Shown piece after piece: positions 41,140-49,468 of a stretch of 64,000 nt of DNA. The notes below the pieces were generated by a model. It searched no databases, was not told where the DNA came from, and saw only the letters and a list, made by a program, of their open reading frames with translations. The position numbers and the translations under genes were made by a program. Source of the stretch: Termitidicoccus mucosus (GTDB taxonomy: Bacteria > Verrucomicrobiota > Verrucomicrobiia > Opitutales > Opitutaceae); NCBI RefSeq assembly GCF_038725785.1, contig NZ_CP109796.1, positions 6,386,501 through 6,450,500 of the forward strand. Reading direction: 5' to 3'. How positions within the stretch are numbered: position 1 is the stretch's first letter; the number at the start of each line of letters is the position of its first letter.

Positions 41140-42204
41140 GTGAGCAGTTCCAATTCCAAAACTACCCCCGCCAAAATCATTCGTTCCACCTCGGAATTTG
41201 CCGCATATGTGGGATTGGCTCGCACGACGGTGTCCCGCGTGCTCAACGGCCAGCCCGGCCTGAAGAAGAAAACCATCGACCGGGTGCAGCGCGCGATTGA
41301 GGAAACGGGCTTCGTGCCCAACGCTTACGCGCTCCACCTCAAGGGCAAGCGCCCCGCGACCGTCGGCGTGTGCATGCAGAACATCGCGTTTCCCCCGCTC
41401 GTGCAGAAACTCGCCTCGCTGCACCGCAAGCTCCGGGAGCGCGACGTGACCACGTTTATCGAAATCGTGGAAGGCGGCGACAGCACGAGCATCATCCGGC
41501 ATTTCCTGTCGCTGCGCGTGGATGCGGTGGTTTTCATGGGTTATTTCGACGAGGATCGCGTGGCGCAGCACCTGCGCGGCCTGAGCACCAATGGAACTCC
41601 CAGCCTCGTCATCGACCATTTCGGCATCAAGGGCGCCAACACCATTTACCTGGATCGCGCGCGCGGCATGGCCGCCCTCACGAACCACCTGCTCGACCAT
41701 GGGCACCGGCGTTTCGGTTTGCTCGGTTACTCGGAAACCTTTCGCAGCACATTCGAGCGCGAACGCGGCATCCGCGAGGCGCTGGCGGCGCGCGGATTCT
41801 CGTTCGAGGAGAGCACCATGAACCTCGACCACAAGCACGACCGCGGACGGGATTTCGAATACGGGCGGGCGCTCGCGCATAGTTTTATCGAGAGCAAGCG
41901 CCTTCCGACCGCCTTCATCGCGCTCAACGACGAGATCGCCATCGGTGCGATGCACGGTCTCAAGGAACGCGGCCTGGGCGTGCCCGGCGATGTGTCGGTC
42001 ACGGGTTTCAACAACCAGGATATCTGCCTGATGACCGCGCCCAGCCTGACCAGCGTGGATCAGAGGGTTGACGCCACTATCGACGTGGCGGTCGATCACC
42101 TGCTCGAACATATCGGACAACCGCTTCGCCAGCGCACGTCGGTGCGGATGATCGAACCTTTGCTGGTGGTGCGTGAATCCACCGGCCCGGCCCGGCTGAA
42201 GTAG
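41140..42204 (+). CDS. LacI family transcriptional regulator
   Basis: 354 residues from a GTG start at 41140. The N-terminal 60 residues are the LacI DNA-binding domain: TSEFAAYVGLARTTVSRVLN then the hinge helix region VPNAYALHLKGKRP. The rest is a periplasmic-binding-protein fold for a sugar effector: VDAVVFMGYF near 126, the TIYLDRARGMAALTNHLLDHGHRRFGLLGY region, and PTAFIALNDEIAIGAMHGL near 265-283. It is divergent from the GH105-GH28 fusion gene and probably controls it and the transporter in response to a pectin-derived sugar, acting on itself as well. Confidence 0.93.
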   Translation: MSSSNSKTTPAKIIRSTSEFAAYVGLARTTVSRVLNGQPGLKKKTIDRVQRAIEETGFVPNAYALHLKGKRPATVGVCMQNIAFPPLVQKLASLHRKLRERDVTTFIEIVEGGDSTSIIRHFLSLRVDAVVFMGYFDEDRVAQHLRGLSTNGTPSLVIDHFGIKGANTIYLDRARGMAALTNHLLDHGHRRFGLLGYSETFRSTFERERGIREALAARGFSFEESTMNLDHKHDRGRDFEYGRALAHSFIESKRLPTAFIALNDEIAIGAMHGLKERGLGVPGDVSVTGFNNQDICLMTAPSLTSVDQRVDATIDVAVDHLLEHIGQPLRQRTSVRMIEPLLVVRESTGPARLK

Positions 42205-42213
42205 AATTGAGTT

Positions 42214-42281
42214 TGGAGTTTAAGTCGAAGTTCAAGGTCGGCCGCCGACGCCGTGCGTCGCACTCTTGACTCAAACTTCCA
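42214..42281. repeat. Imperfect hairpin element after the LacI gene
   Basis: TGGAGTTTAAGTCGAAG (42214-42230) and CTTGACTCAAACTTCCA (42265-42281) are imperfect complements around an inner hairpin CGACG/CGTCG. Starting about 10 bases after the LacI stop, it may act as terminator or be a REP-like repeat. Confidence 0.45.
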
Positions 42282-42483
42282 GTAATAAACCCACGCGGTT
42301 ACGTGCATTTTGCAATGTTTGTCCATAGAGCGGCATGGCGTTTTGCATGATTGTTGAGTGAATTATTATGGAGGGATAGCTTAATTTATTTATGTAAAAT
42401 GTCTTGTATTACAGAATCCAAGGTTGGCACATGAATTGATCTAAGGGAGCTCCAACCCATTTAACGGCTTCAGTTCGCTCCTT

Positions 42484-43278
42484 ATGATTACACTCAACGA
42501 CGATTCAATCACGGAACCCCTTGGGACACGCGCAGAGGTCACCGCCAACTCTGCCGTCGAATACCAGTCCGATGCCGCGGCAACGGAATCTTCCACTGAT
42601 TCCGCGCGCGAGGCCGCCTACGATGCGAAACTGGTCGAGCGGTTTCGCTCAGGCCACGAGCAGGCGTTTGTCGAGATCATGGAACGCTATCGCGGGCGCA
42701 TCTTCGGCCTCGCCCAGAATCTTTTGCGCAACGCCTCCGACGCCGAGGAAATCACGCAGGACACCTTCATCCGCGCGCATCGCGGGCTGGGGGAATTCCG
42801 CGGCGATTCCTCGCTCGCGACTTGGCTGTATCGCATCGCGCTGAACCTTTCGCGCAACCGCTATTGGTATTTCTTCCGCCGCCGCCGCCAGGATTCCATA
42901 TCGCTGGAGCTGTCGCTGGGCGAGGATTCGTCCGCCACATTTTCCGACTTGATCGCGGCGGAGTCGCGCAGTCCGCTTCAGGAAACCGTCACGCAGGAAT
43001 TCACGGATCTGGTTGCGCGCTGCATGGAAAAACTCGATCCCACGCACCGCGAAATCCTCACGATGCGCAACATCCTGAACCTGCCCTACGAGGAGATCGC
43101 CAACACCATCGGCATCAATGTGGGCACGGTGAAAAGCCGCATCGCCCGCGCCCGCGAGAACCTGCGCAGGCTCATGGTGGACGAGGCTCCTGAGTTCGGC
43201 CCGGAGCCGACCGGGGCCGCGGATTTTTTCGAGCATTCCCGGACGATCCACGGCTGCCTCGCGATCGCTTACGCGTGA
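42484..43278 (+). CDS. ECF-type RNA polymerase sigma factor
   Basis: 264 residues. An acidic/Ser-Thr-rich N-terminal extension of about 50 residues is followed by region 2 (QAFVEIMERYRGRIFGLAQN, then DAEEITQDTFIRAHRGL) and region 4 (LDPTHREILTMRNILNLPYE and NVGTVKSRIARARENLRRLM). It directs RNA polymerase to a specific promoter set. Members of this RpoE-like group usually have an anti-sigma factor next door; none is apparent downstream, so control may be unlinked. The gap upstream (42282-42483) is AT-rich and should hold its promoter. Confidence 0.93.
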   Translation: MITLNDDSITEPLGTRAEVTANSAVEYQSDAAATESSTDSAREAAYDAKLVERFRSGHEQAFVEIMERYRGRIFGLAQNLLRNASDAEEITQDTFIRAHRGLGEFRGDSSLATWLYRIALNLSRNRYWYFFRRRRQDSISLELSLGEDSSATFSDLIAAESRSPLQETVTQEFTDLVARCMEKLDPTHREILTMRNILNLPYEEIANTIGINVGTVKSRIARARENLRRLMVDEAPEFGPEPTGAADFFEHSRTIHGCLAIAYA

Positions 43279-43395
43279 TGCCGTGGTCTTGGTGAACGGG
43301 GATACCGCGGGCCGGACTCGCGTGCGACGCCTGTTTTGCGGAATCCGTTGACAACTTCGCGCGGCAGCGCACCGCAACGCGGTTTTTGTTTTCGG

Positions 43396-43450
43396 GAAAG
43401 AGTCAGCGACGCTTCGCTCTTTCTGTTTTGACGCAGGCCGCGATGCCTGC
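43396..43450. terminator. Hairpin pair downstream of the sigma gene
   Basis: GAAAGAG (43396-43402) pairs with CTCTTTC (43417-43423) and is followed by TGTTTTG, terminator-like; GCAGGC (43433-43438) then pairs with GCCTGC (43445-43450), a REP-type motif. The 270-base gap between the sigma gene and the convergent lipoprotein gene holds nothing else. Confidence 0.5.
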
Positions 43451-43548
43451 GCTACGGCGCGCTGTTGCGCGAACTGGTTAACAACAGAACGAGAGCATAC
43501 GTGGGAAAAGAACGGTTTTTCGCGTCCCTCCTCTCCCTCTGCGGAGCA

Positions 43549-44088
43549 TCACTTTTGGGCGCCGGCCAGGCCGGAAAGGTCGTCGCGGGTCCAGTTGTCG
43601 ATAAGCGCCTTCTCGTAGCGCAAGGTTTCGCTGGAGCGCATCGTGGCGACGGGATCGTTCATGAAGTCGAGGTTGCGCAACTGGCGCGTGCCTTCGCGCA
43701 CGGTCGCACCGGCGGCGTCGGTCACCTTGAAGCCCAGATTGATGCGCGGGGGGTAGATTTGCTTGATGACGCGGATGTCCATCGCCGAGGGACCGCGTCC
43801 GGGCTCGAAGTCGCCGGCCATGTCCACATCGGTGATCGTGACGGCGAGTTTCTGCCCGTCGCCGAGGAACCGGGAGGCGTTTTCCTTGATGTGGTCGGCG
43901 AGGTCCTCGAGATAGCCGTCGCGCACCTTGTCGAGCGAGCCGGTGAACGAATCCTTCACGTCGGTGAAGTTTTCCGGATGCTCAAAGGTCACGGTGACGT
44001 TCTCGGGTCTGGAGGGCTGCAGGGGCGTGGTCGCGCAGGCAGCAACGAAAAGCATGGAAACGAGGAGGGGGACGATTTTCGATTTCAT
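43549..44088 (-). CDS. DUF3016 family lipoprotein
   Basis: 179 residues from the ATG at 44088. The signal peptide KSKIVPLLVSMLFVAACAT carries a lipobox ending at the Cys near residue 17, so the protein is probably lipid-anchored. The mature part matches the DUF3016 pattern: VTVTFEHPENFTDVKDSF near 29-46, LADHIKENASRFLGDGQKLA near 60-79 and VTITDVDMAGDFEP near 80-93. Family function is unknown. It is convergent with the sigma factor gene and stands alone on the minus strand. Confidence 0.85.
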   Translation of the reverse strand: MKSKIVPLLVSMLFVAACATTPLQPSRPENVTVTFEHPENFTDVKDSFTGSLDKVRDGYLEDLADHIKENASRFLGDGQKLAVTITDVDMAGDFEPGRGPSAMDIRVIKQIYPPRINLGFKVTDAAGATVREGTRQLRNLDFMNDPVATMRSSETLRYEKALIDNWTRDDLSGLAGAQK

Positions 44089-44195
44089 AGACAGGCAGGA
44101 CGCGGGAGATGGGAAAATGATACGCAAGATAACCTTATACCGCGGACAATTCAAGCAGGGTTGGGTTGCGACAGCGCGCGGTCCGGCTAGGTTCC

Positions 44196-44501
44196 ATGCA
44201 CGAGATTTCCGAACCGATGTTTCCCAATCGCACGAATTCGCTCAAGGGCGGCAGGCGCGTCCATGCCCGGGATGCGTTTATCGAAGGCATTGCCGTGAAC
44301 GGCCATGGCCGGACCCCGCGGGAGCGGCGGATGCGGTGTTATCTCGTTGCGGGGTGGGTTTTGCTGGCCGCGAAGTGCGCGGCGGTCTGGTGGGCATGCG
44401 CCGAGTATGAGGCGCCGTTTCATCCCTTGTGGATCGTCGGGCCGACAGTGCTGTTTGGCGCTTTGTGCACGCTGGTGTGGTGGCGGCGGCGCGTGACCTG
44501 A
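44196..44501 (+). CDS. Small two-pass membrane protein
   Basis: 101 residues from the ATG at 44196. A polar N-terminal half (residues 1-45, with DAFIEGIAVNGHGRTPRERR) precedes two membrane segments, CYLVAGWVLLAAKCAAVWWA at about 48-67 and WIVGPTVLFGALCTLVWW at about 79-96, ending in WRRRVT. The basic C-terminus suggests both ends are cytoplasmic. No family recognised. It lies just before the metal-efflux set but 120 bases away, so a link is uncertain. Confidence 0.6.
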   Translation: MHEISEPMFPNRTNSLKGGRRVHARDAFIEGIAVNGHGRTPRERRMRCYLVAGWVLLAAKCAAVWWACAEYEAPFHPLWIVGPTVLFGALCTLVWWRRRVT

Positions 44502-44620
44502 GCGCCCGGCCGCCGCCGGTTGCGGGCAAGATATCCCGCGAGGGTTTTTGCGGGGAGCGGAGTTATACCTGTGCAGGCGCGTTTTGGCGCGCCGCATTTC
44601 CAACAAAATACCGAACTCCC

Positions 44621-45022
44621 ATGAATACATCCAACAAGATATCCAAAATCCTCGGACGAGGCTCGCTTCTGGTTCTGTTTGCCACGGCCGCCCTTTCCAG
44701 CGCGCATGCCCGTCCCGATCCCGATTATTGGCGGCGGACGCAACAGAACCGGTGGAACCAGAACGTGACGCAAACCAGTGTCCCGGCTCCGGCCAGCAAG
44801 GAGTGCGCCACGGCCCGCACGGAGGCCGTCACGGATCTCCGTCCGGCGATGCCCAACGGCAAGGGGGCGCTGAAACGCGTCGCGGCGGGCTCCAGGCAGG
44901 TCTGCGACTCCTGCGCCACCACCACCGTGATGAAACCGAGCCTGCGCAACGGCAAGGGGCCGCTCCGCCCCGTGCAGATCACGTCCACCCACATTTGCGA
45001 CGCCTCCTGCAAGAAGGCGTAA
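44621..45022 (+). CDS. Secreted small protein with duplicated Cys-pair motif
   Basis: 133 residues from the ATG at 44621 with a Sec signal (residues about 10-30, LGRGSLLVLFATAALSSAHA). The mature chain contains two copies of one motif: first PAMPNGKGALKRVAAGSRQV then CDSC (residues about 78-101), second PSLRNGKGPLRPVQITSTHI then CDASC (about 109-132). Each copy has NGKGxL(K/R)xV before a Cys pair. Cys pairs in a periplasmic protein directly ahead of a metal-efflux gene set suggest metal binding or disulfide chemistry. No known family. The next gene starts 65 bases on, so it may share the operon. Confidence 0.7.
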   Translation: MNTSNKISKILGRGSLLVLFATAALSSAHARPDPDYWRRTQQNRWNQNVTQTSVPAPASKECATARTEAVTDLRPAMPNGKGALKRVAAGSRQVCDSCATTTVMKPSLRNGKGPLRPVQITSTHICDASCKKA

Positions 45023-45087
45023 AACCAAACCGGCGACGCCCGCGTTTTCGCCCGCTCTCCCGGCCAGCCAAAACCTGATCTTTGCCC

Positions 45088-45426
45088 ATGAAAACGGATT
45101 CCGATCTCAGTGAGTTATTGCGTGTGTGGAAGGTGGAGCCGACGCCGGCCCCCGGCTTTCAGCGCGCCGTGTGGTCCCGAATCGAGCGCCAGAAGGCGCG
45201 TCATTCCCGCGGTGTGTTTTCCATCCTGCGGGAATGGTTCGTGGTCAAGTTGCCGCAGCCGCTCCATGCCGCCACGGTCATCGCCCTCTTTCTGCTTTCC
45301 GGCCTCGGTCTCGCCAACCTGGCCGCTTCGCGCATCGAACGACTGGAGGCCGTTGCGCTCAAGGAGCGTTATCTGACGTCCATCGATCCTCTCGCAAAGG
45401 CAGGCGAGGAGCTGCGCCGCCCATGA
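45088..45426 (+). CDS. One-pass membrane protein, probable anti-sigma factor (CnrY-like position)
   Basis: 112 residues from the ATG at 45088. The N-terminal 50 residues are cytoplasmic and helical (DLSELLRVWKVEPTPAPGF, then AVWSRIERQKARH); one membrane segment spans about 68-88 (ATVIALFLLSGLGLANLAAS); a short periplasmic tail follows. The size, topology and place in front of a metal-sensor-like gene and an ECF sigma gene match CnrY, the membrane anti-sigma factor of the Cupriavidus cnr system, although no sequence similarity to CnrY is visible. Overlaps the next gene by four bases (ATGA at 45423-45426). Role inferred from context. Confidence 0.65.
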   Translation: MKTDSDLSELLRVWKVEPTPAPGFQRAVWSRIERQKARHSRGVFSILREWFVVKLPQPLHAATVIALFLLSGLGLANLAASRIERLEAVALKERYLTSIDPLAKAGEELRRP

Positions 45427-45881
45427 AAAAGTCGATTGTCATTCTGGCCGTGGCCCTGACCGTCGGCGCGCTGGGCTGCCTCTGGTATTTTCATCATTTG
45501 CGAGCCGGGGCCGCCCCGCTCGATGAACTCTCCTGGCTGAAAAAAGAGTTCGCCTTGGACGAGCGCCAGTTCGCCGAGATCGAACGCCTGCACCAGGCTT
45601 ACATGCCGGTTTGCGACGCGCACTGCGCCGCCTACCTGCAAGCGCAGCGGGAACTCGCCGCTGCGCTGGAGGGAAGCACGATTTTCACGCCCGGGATGGA
45701 CCGGGCGCTGGAGACCGCTCGCCGGATCGAGACGGAGTGCCAGCGTTCCATGTTGAAGCACGGCTACGAGGTCGCCGCCGTCATGTCGCCCGCGCAGGGC
45801 GCCCGCTACCTCGCGATGATCAATGCCCGTCTGCGGATGACCGATCACCAGGGGATGACGCCTCATCGGGAGGCCCGCTGA
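45423..45881 (+). CDS. Periplasmic heavy-metal sensor-like protein (CnrX/ZraP type)
   Basis: 152 residues. An N-terminal signal or anchor (VILAVALTVGALGCLWYF, residues 5-22) leads to a helical periplasmic domain. WLKKEFALDERQFAEIERLH near 39-58 and VMSPAQGARYLAMINARLR near 121-139 match the helical hairpin of the metal-resistance (Spy/ZraP/CnrX) group, whose C-terminal motif is 'L-T/S-P-x-Q-x-x-x-Y-L'. PVCDAHCAAY at about 62-71 adds a Cys-x3-Cys metal-binding candidate. It would sense periplasmic metal and relay this to the anti-sigma protein encoded just upstream. The sigma gene starts 2 bases after its stop. Confidence 0.8.
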   Translation: MKKSIVILAVALTVGALGCLWYFHHLRAGAAPLDELSWLKKEFALDERQFAEIERLHQAYMPVCDAHCAAYLQAQRELAAALEGSTIFTPGMDRALETARRIETECQRSMLKHGYEVAAVMSPAQGARYLAMINARLRMTDHQGMTPHREAR

Positions 45882-45883
45882 AT

Positions 45884-46471
45884 ATGACGCCGGACGATGT
45901 GCCCACCGACGATGCCTTGATGGCGCGCTTGCAGGCTGGCGACGAGCGGGCGCTGGACGAATTGATGACGCGATGGGAGCTTCCCGTCCGCCGCTATCTG
46001 CACCGCCATCTTCAGAACGAGGCCGCCGCGCTGGATATCGCGGAGGAGGCATTTGTCCGCGTGTATCAACAGCGGCATCGTTTTGCGCCGGGCAGCCATT
46101 TCACCGCGTGGCTTTTCACCATCGCGACCAATCTCGCCCGCAGCCATCACCGCTGGCGCGCGCGGCATCCGTCCGAAGCCTTTCCCGACGGGGACGGCGG
46201 CCAGGGAGACGTGCCGGTTGCGCTGCGCGAGGACGCGACACCCGCGGATGCCTTGCGCCGCCAGGAAAAGATCGAGGCGGTGCGGCACGCCGTCTCCGTC
46301 CTGTCCGACGAACTCAGGACGGTGACACTCCTTTATGAATACGAAAACCTCTCGCATGCGGAAATCGCCTCGGTGCTGCATTGCTCGGCGAAGGCGGTGG
46401 AAACCCGCCTGTATCGGGCGCGAAAGCGCTTGCGGGCCATCCTGGCCCCCTATTTCGGCGGCGACAACTAA
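45884..46471 (+). CDS. ECF-type sigma factor of the metal-efflux operon (CnrH-like position)
   Basis: 195 residues from the ATG at 45884. Region 2: ALMARLQAGDERALDELMTR then LDIAEEAFVRVYQQRHRF and GSHFTAWLFTIATNLARS; region 4: VLSDELRTVTLLYEYENLSH and SAKAVETRLYRARKRLRAIL. It should direct transcription of the efflux genes when the upstream sensor pair releases it. Order sensor-then-sigma, tight spacing and the downstream RND genes are the reason for calling it the metal-responsive regulator. Its own operon is the most likely target. Confidence 0.92.
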   Translation: MTPDDVPTDDALMARLQAGDERALDELMTRWELPVRRYLHRHLQNEAAALDIAEEAFVRVYQQRHRFAPGSHFTAWLFTIATNLARSHHRWRARHPSEAFPDGDGGQGDVPVALREDATPADALRRQEKIEAVRHAVSVLSDELRTVTLLYEYENLSHAEIASVLHCSAKAVETRLYRARKRLRAILAPYFGGDN

Positions 46472-46618
46472 GACATGCCCGCTCTTCCCCAGAAACGCGC
46501 AAGGGAAGCCGCCCGCGATTTCGTTGCCCTTCGCACAGGGCCTTTCCCGCCGTCCTTCCGCACCACGATCCAGGCCTTCGGGCGCGAAGCGCGTGACTCC
46601 TCATTTTTCTCACTTCCT

Positions 46619-47971
46619 ATGATCCCATACCGCATCATTTCCCTGGCCTCCGTGGCGGTCGTGGCGGCGGCATTCTCCTCCGGCTGCCGCACGCCGTCCT
46701 ACGAGAAACGGGCGCGCGATGATGTCGCCGCCATCGCCCGGAATCTCCGTCCCGAAGGCGGCGCCGTCGAACTGCCGGTGCTGGCGTCCGCATCGCCGGC
46801 GAGCGATTATTTGCGCTTCGCCCTGCTCAAGCATCCGCAGGTCGAAGCGGCGTTTTACGAGTGGCGGGCCTCGGTCGAGGCGATCACTCCGGCGCGCTCC
46901 CAGCCCGACCCCAAGCTCACCTTTGAAGCGGACATCGCGGACATGGTGATGACCGCCATGCCGGGCCTCATGTTCGATTTCATGGGGTGGGGAAAGCGCG
47001 CCGCCATGGGACGCGAAGCCACCGCGGCCGGCGCCGTGGCTTACCGCGACTATGTCACCACTGTCCTCACCACCGCCACGGCGGTGCGCAAGGCCTGGGT
47101 GGAACTGGCTTATATCGAGGAGGCGGTCGCCCTGCGCCAGCGATCCGCCTCGGTGCTCGGACAATCCGTCGAGATGGCGCAGGCGGACTATGCCACCGGG
47201 CGCGGCATGGCCTCGCTCGAAAAACAAACCGGCATCCTGAATGAAAGCGAAAAATTGAAAACGGCGCTCGCCACGCTCGCCGACCAGCGCGTTGCGGCGC
47301 GCGCCCGTTTCAAGGCCGCGCTCGGCCTGCGCCGCGAGGAGCCCGACCCGGTGTGGCCCGCGCAGCCCTTCCCCTCCGCGCCGCTTCCCGATGAGGAGAC
47401 GCTGTGGCGCCGGTTGTCCGCCGCGAATCCCCGGGTCGCCTCCATGCGGGCGATGGTGGACATGGCGGTGGCCGCGGTCGCGGTGGCCCGCCGTTCGGGC
47501 TCGCCCGATTTTACCGCGGGCCTCATGGCCGATCTCAAGGCCGACCCGCTGATGGTCCGTCCGTCCGCGACGATGACCCTGCCGATCTGGCGCGACAAAA
47601 TCGCCGCGGCCATCGCGTCCGCCGACGCCCGCCGCCTCGCCGCCGAGGCGCGGCTCGACGCCGAGCGGATAGCGATGGCCGCCGAGCTGGCGCAGATGCT
47701 CTTCATGGCGCGCGAGGCCGACCGGATGATCGCCTACATCGACGCCGCGGCGCTGCCCAACATCGAACGCGCCCTCGCTTCCGCCGAGGGCGGTTATCAG
47801 TCGGGCATGGGTGATTTCGTCACGCTTGCCGGGATCCGCCTGATGGAGCTCGACATGCGGCTGGAGCAGGCCGCCGCGCGGCGCGAACGCGAAACCGCGC
47901 TCGCCGATATTTCCCTCCTGGTCGCCGGCGATGTCCCCGCCGACGGCCTTCTTCTCACTTCTTCCAAATGA
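46619..47971 (+). CDS. Outer membrane efflux factor (TolC/CusC family lipoprotein)
   Basis: 450 residues from the ATG at 46619, which begins a lipoprotein signal (RIISLASVAVVAAAFSSGC). Two outer-membrane-efflux repeats follow: FALLKHPQVEAAFYEWRAS near 63-81 opens the first, AYIEEAVALRQRSASVLGQS lies in its helical barrel, and the second starts near residue 255 with RLSAANPRVASMRAMVDMAV. The protein forms the trimeric outer-membrane exit channel of a tripartite pump. It starts 148 bases after the sigma gene stop and overlaps the adaptor gene by four bases (47968-47971). Confidence 0.9.
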   Translation: MIPYRIISLASVAVVAAAFSSGCRTPSYEKRARDDVAAIARNLRPEGGAVELPVLASASPASDYLRFALLKHPQVEAAFYEWRASVEAITPARSQPDPKLTFEADIADMVMTAMPGLMFDFMGWGKRAAMGREATAAGAVAYRDYVTTVLTTATAVRKAWVELAYIEEAVALRQRSASVLGQSVEMAQADYATGRGMASLEKQTGILNESEKLKTALATLADQRVAARARFKAALGLRREEPDPVWPAQPFPSAPLPDEETLWRRLSAANPRVASMRAMVDMAVAAVAVARRSGSPDFTAGLMADLKADPLMVRPSATMTLPIWRDKIAAAIASADARRLAAEARLDAERIAMAAELAQMLFMAREADRMIAYIDAAALPNIERALASAEGGYQSGMGDFVTLAGIRLMELDMRLEQAAARRERETALADISLLVAGDVPADGLLLTSSK

Positions 47972-49416
47972 CCTCCGCCATGAATCCCTTCCGCCTCCTG
48001 CATCCGCGCCTGTTGACGCCTCTCGTTTCGCTGCTGGGCGCCGCCATCGGCCTGACTGCGACGACGCTCCGCGCCGCCGAACAACTCTACACCTGCGGCA
48101 TGCACCCGCAGATTATCAAAAAAGAGCCGGGCAACTGCCCGATTTGCGGCATGAAGCTCACGCCCGTCCGCGCCAACGCCCCCGGAGCCTCCTCGGGCGA
48201 ACGCAAGGTCAAGTATTACAAGTCCACGATGCTTCCGGGCGAAGTGAAGCCCGGCCCCGGCAAGGACTCGATGGGCATGGACATGGCGCCGGTTTACGAA
48301 GGCGAGGATGCGTCGTCCGAAAACACCATCCAGATCGACGCGGCCACGACGCAGCGGATGAACCTCAAGACCGCGCTTGTCGGGCACGGGCCGGTGCGCC
48401 GGGAAATTCGCGCGGTCGGCATCGTCGCCTACAACGAGGAAGGACTTCGCGACATCACGACAAAATACGAAGGCTGGATCGAAAAGCTGCACGTCAACAC
48501 CACGTGGGCCGCGGTGAAGGCGGGCGATCCGCTCTTCGAAATCTATTCGCCCGACCTCTACAACGCCCAGCTCAACTATGCGGTCGCCGTCAAGGCGGAA
48601 GGCGACGGGGGCGGTCCGCTCACGCGCGCCGCGCTCGCCCGTTTGCAACTCTTCGATGTGCCGGACGAAGTCATCGCCCGACTCAAACGCTCGGGCGAGG
48701 CGCAGCGCACGCTCGTGTTTCGCGCCCCGGCCGACGGCGTGGTCATCGAAAAGATGGCCGTGGCCGGTCAAATGATGAAGCCGGGCGAGCAGATTTACCG
48801 GCTCGCCGACCTCTCCTCCGTGTGGGTGCAGGCGCAAATCTACGAGAAGGACCTGCCCTTCATCCGCGACGGCCTGCCCGTCAGGGTCCGCACCAGTTAC
48901 GGCCCGGAAAAAACCTTCGAGGGCAGCGTGCAGCTTCTCCTGCCCCAGCTCGATGAGCGGACGCGCTCCGTCACCGCCCGCGTTGTGCTCCCCAATCCGG
49001 AGGGCTACTTGCGCCCCGGCATGTTCGTCCAGGCGGACTTCGCCTCGCAGTTGTCCGCCGACGCCGTGCTCGTGCCTGACATCGCGGTGCTGCGCAGCGG
49101 CGAGCGCAACACGGTCTTCGTCGCGCTCGACGGCGGCTTCTTCGAGCCGCGCGAGATAACGCTCGGCGCGCGCAGCGAGGGTAATTTTTATGAGGTGCTT
49201 GGCGGCCTGGCGGGCGGCGAACGCGTCGTCACCTCGGGCCAGTTCATGCTCGATTCCGAGAGCCAGCTTCGCGAGGCGATCCAGAAGATGCTGCGCAATG
49301 CGGCGGATTCCGGGCCGGAGACTGCGGCGGCCGCGCACCAACACGGCCCCGCCACCGGCCACGCGCACCACGCGGACGCCCCGGCGGACAAGCCCGGCGA
49401 ACACGGCAAACCATAA
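47968..49416 (+). CDS. RND efflux periplasmic adaptor (CusB-like) with metal-binding N-terminus
   Basis: 482 residues. After a signal peptide (about 1-36) comes the heavy-metal-binding domain YTCGMHPQII...CPICGMKLTPV (residues about 41-68) and then the CusB-type Met-rich segment KDSMGMDMAPVYEGE. The lipoyl-barrel and alpha-hairpin region starts near 125 (NLKTALVGHGPVRREIRAVG), with IYSPDLYNAQLNYAVAVKAE in the hairpin. The end is His-rich (HQHGPATGHAHHADAPA). It binds metal in the periplasm and passes it to the RND pump. The RND gene follows after 52 bases. Confidence 0.95.
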   Translation: MTSAMNPFRLLHPRLLTPLVSLLGAAIGLTATTLRAAEQLYTCGMHPQIIKKEPGNCPICGMKLTPVRANAPGASSGERKVKYYKSTMLPGEVKPGPGKDSMGMDMAPVYEGEDASSENTIQIDAATTQRMNLKTALVGHGPVRREIRAVGIVAYNEEGLRDITTKYEGWIEKLHVNTTWAAVKAGDPLFEIYSPDLYNAQLNYAVAVKAEGDGGGPLTRAALARLQLFDVPDEVIARLKRSGEAQRTLVFRAPADGVVIEKMAVAGQMMKPGEQIYRLADLSSVWVQAQIYEKDLPFIRDGLPVRVRTSYGPEKTFEGSVQLLLPQLDERTRSVTARVVLPNPEGYLRPGMFVQADFASQLSADAVLVPDIAVLRSGERNTVFVALDGGFFEPREITLGARSEGNFYEVLGGLAGGERVVTSGQFMLDSESQLREAIQKMLRNAADSGPETAAAAHQHGPATGHAHHADAPADKPGEHGKP

Positions 49417-49468
49417 CCCCACGCGCCCGCCCTGATTTCTCCGCAACCCGCCCGCTCATTTTCCCGCC

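Noticed and set aside
42424-42440. Sigma-54-like promoter (TTGGCAC-N5-TTGAT) before the ECF sigma gene
   Set aside because: The -12 GC is replaced by GA, and no enhancer-binding protein is near; one near-match is expected by chance.
47797-49446. A 549-codon minus-strand open frame opposite the adaptor gene
   Set aside because: Antisense to the CusB-like gene, no domain, typical GC-rich shadow.
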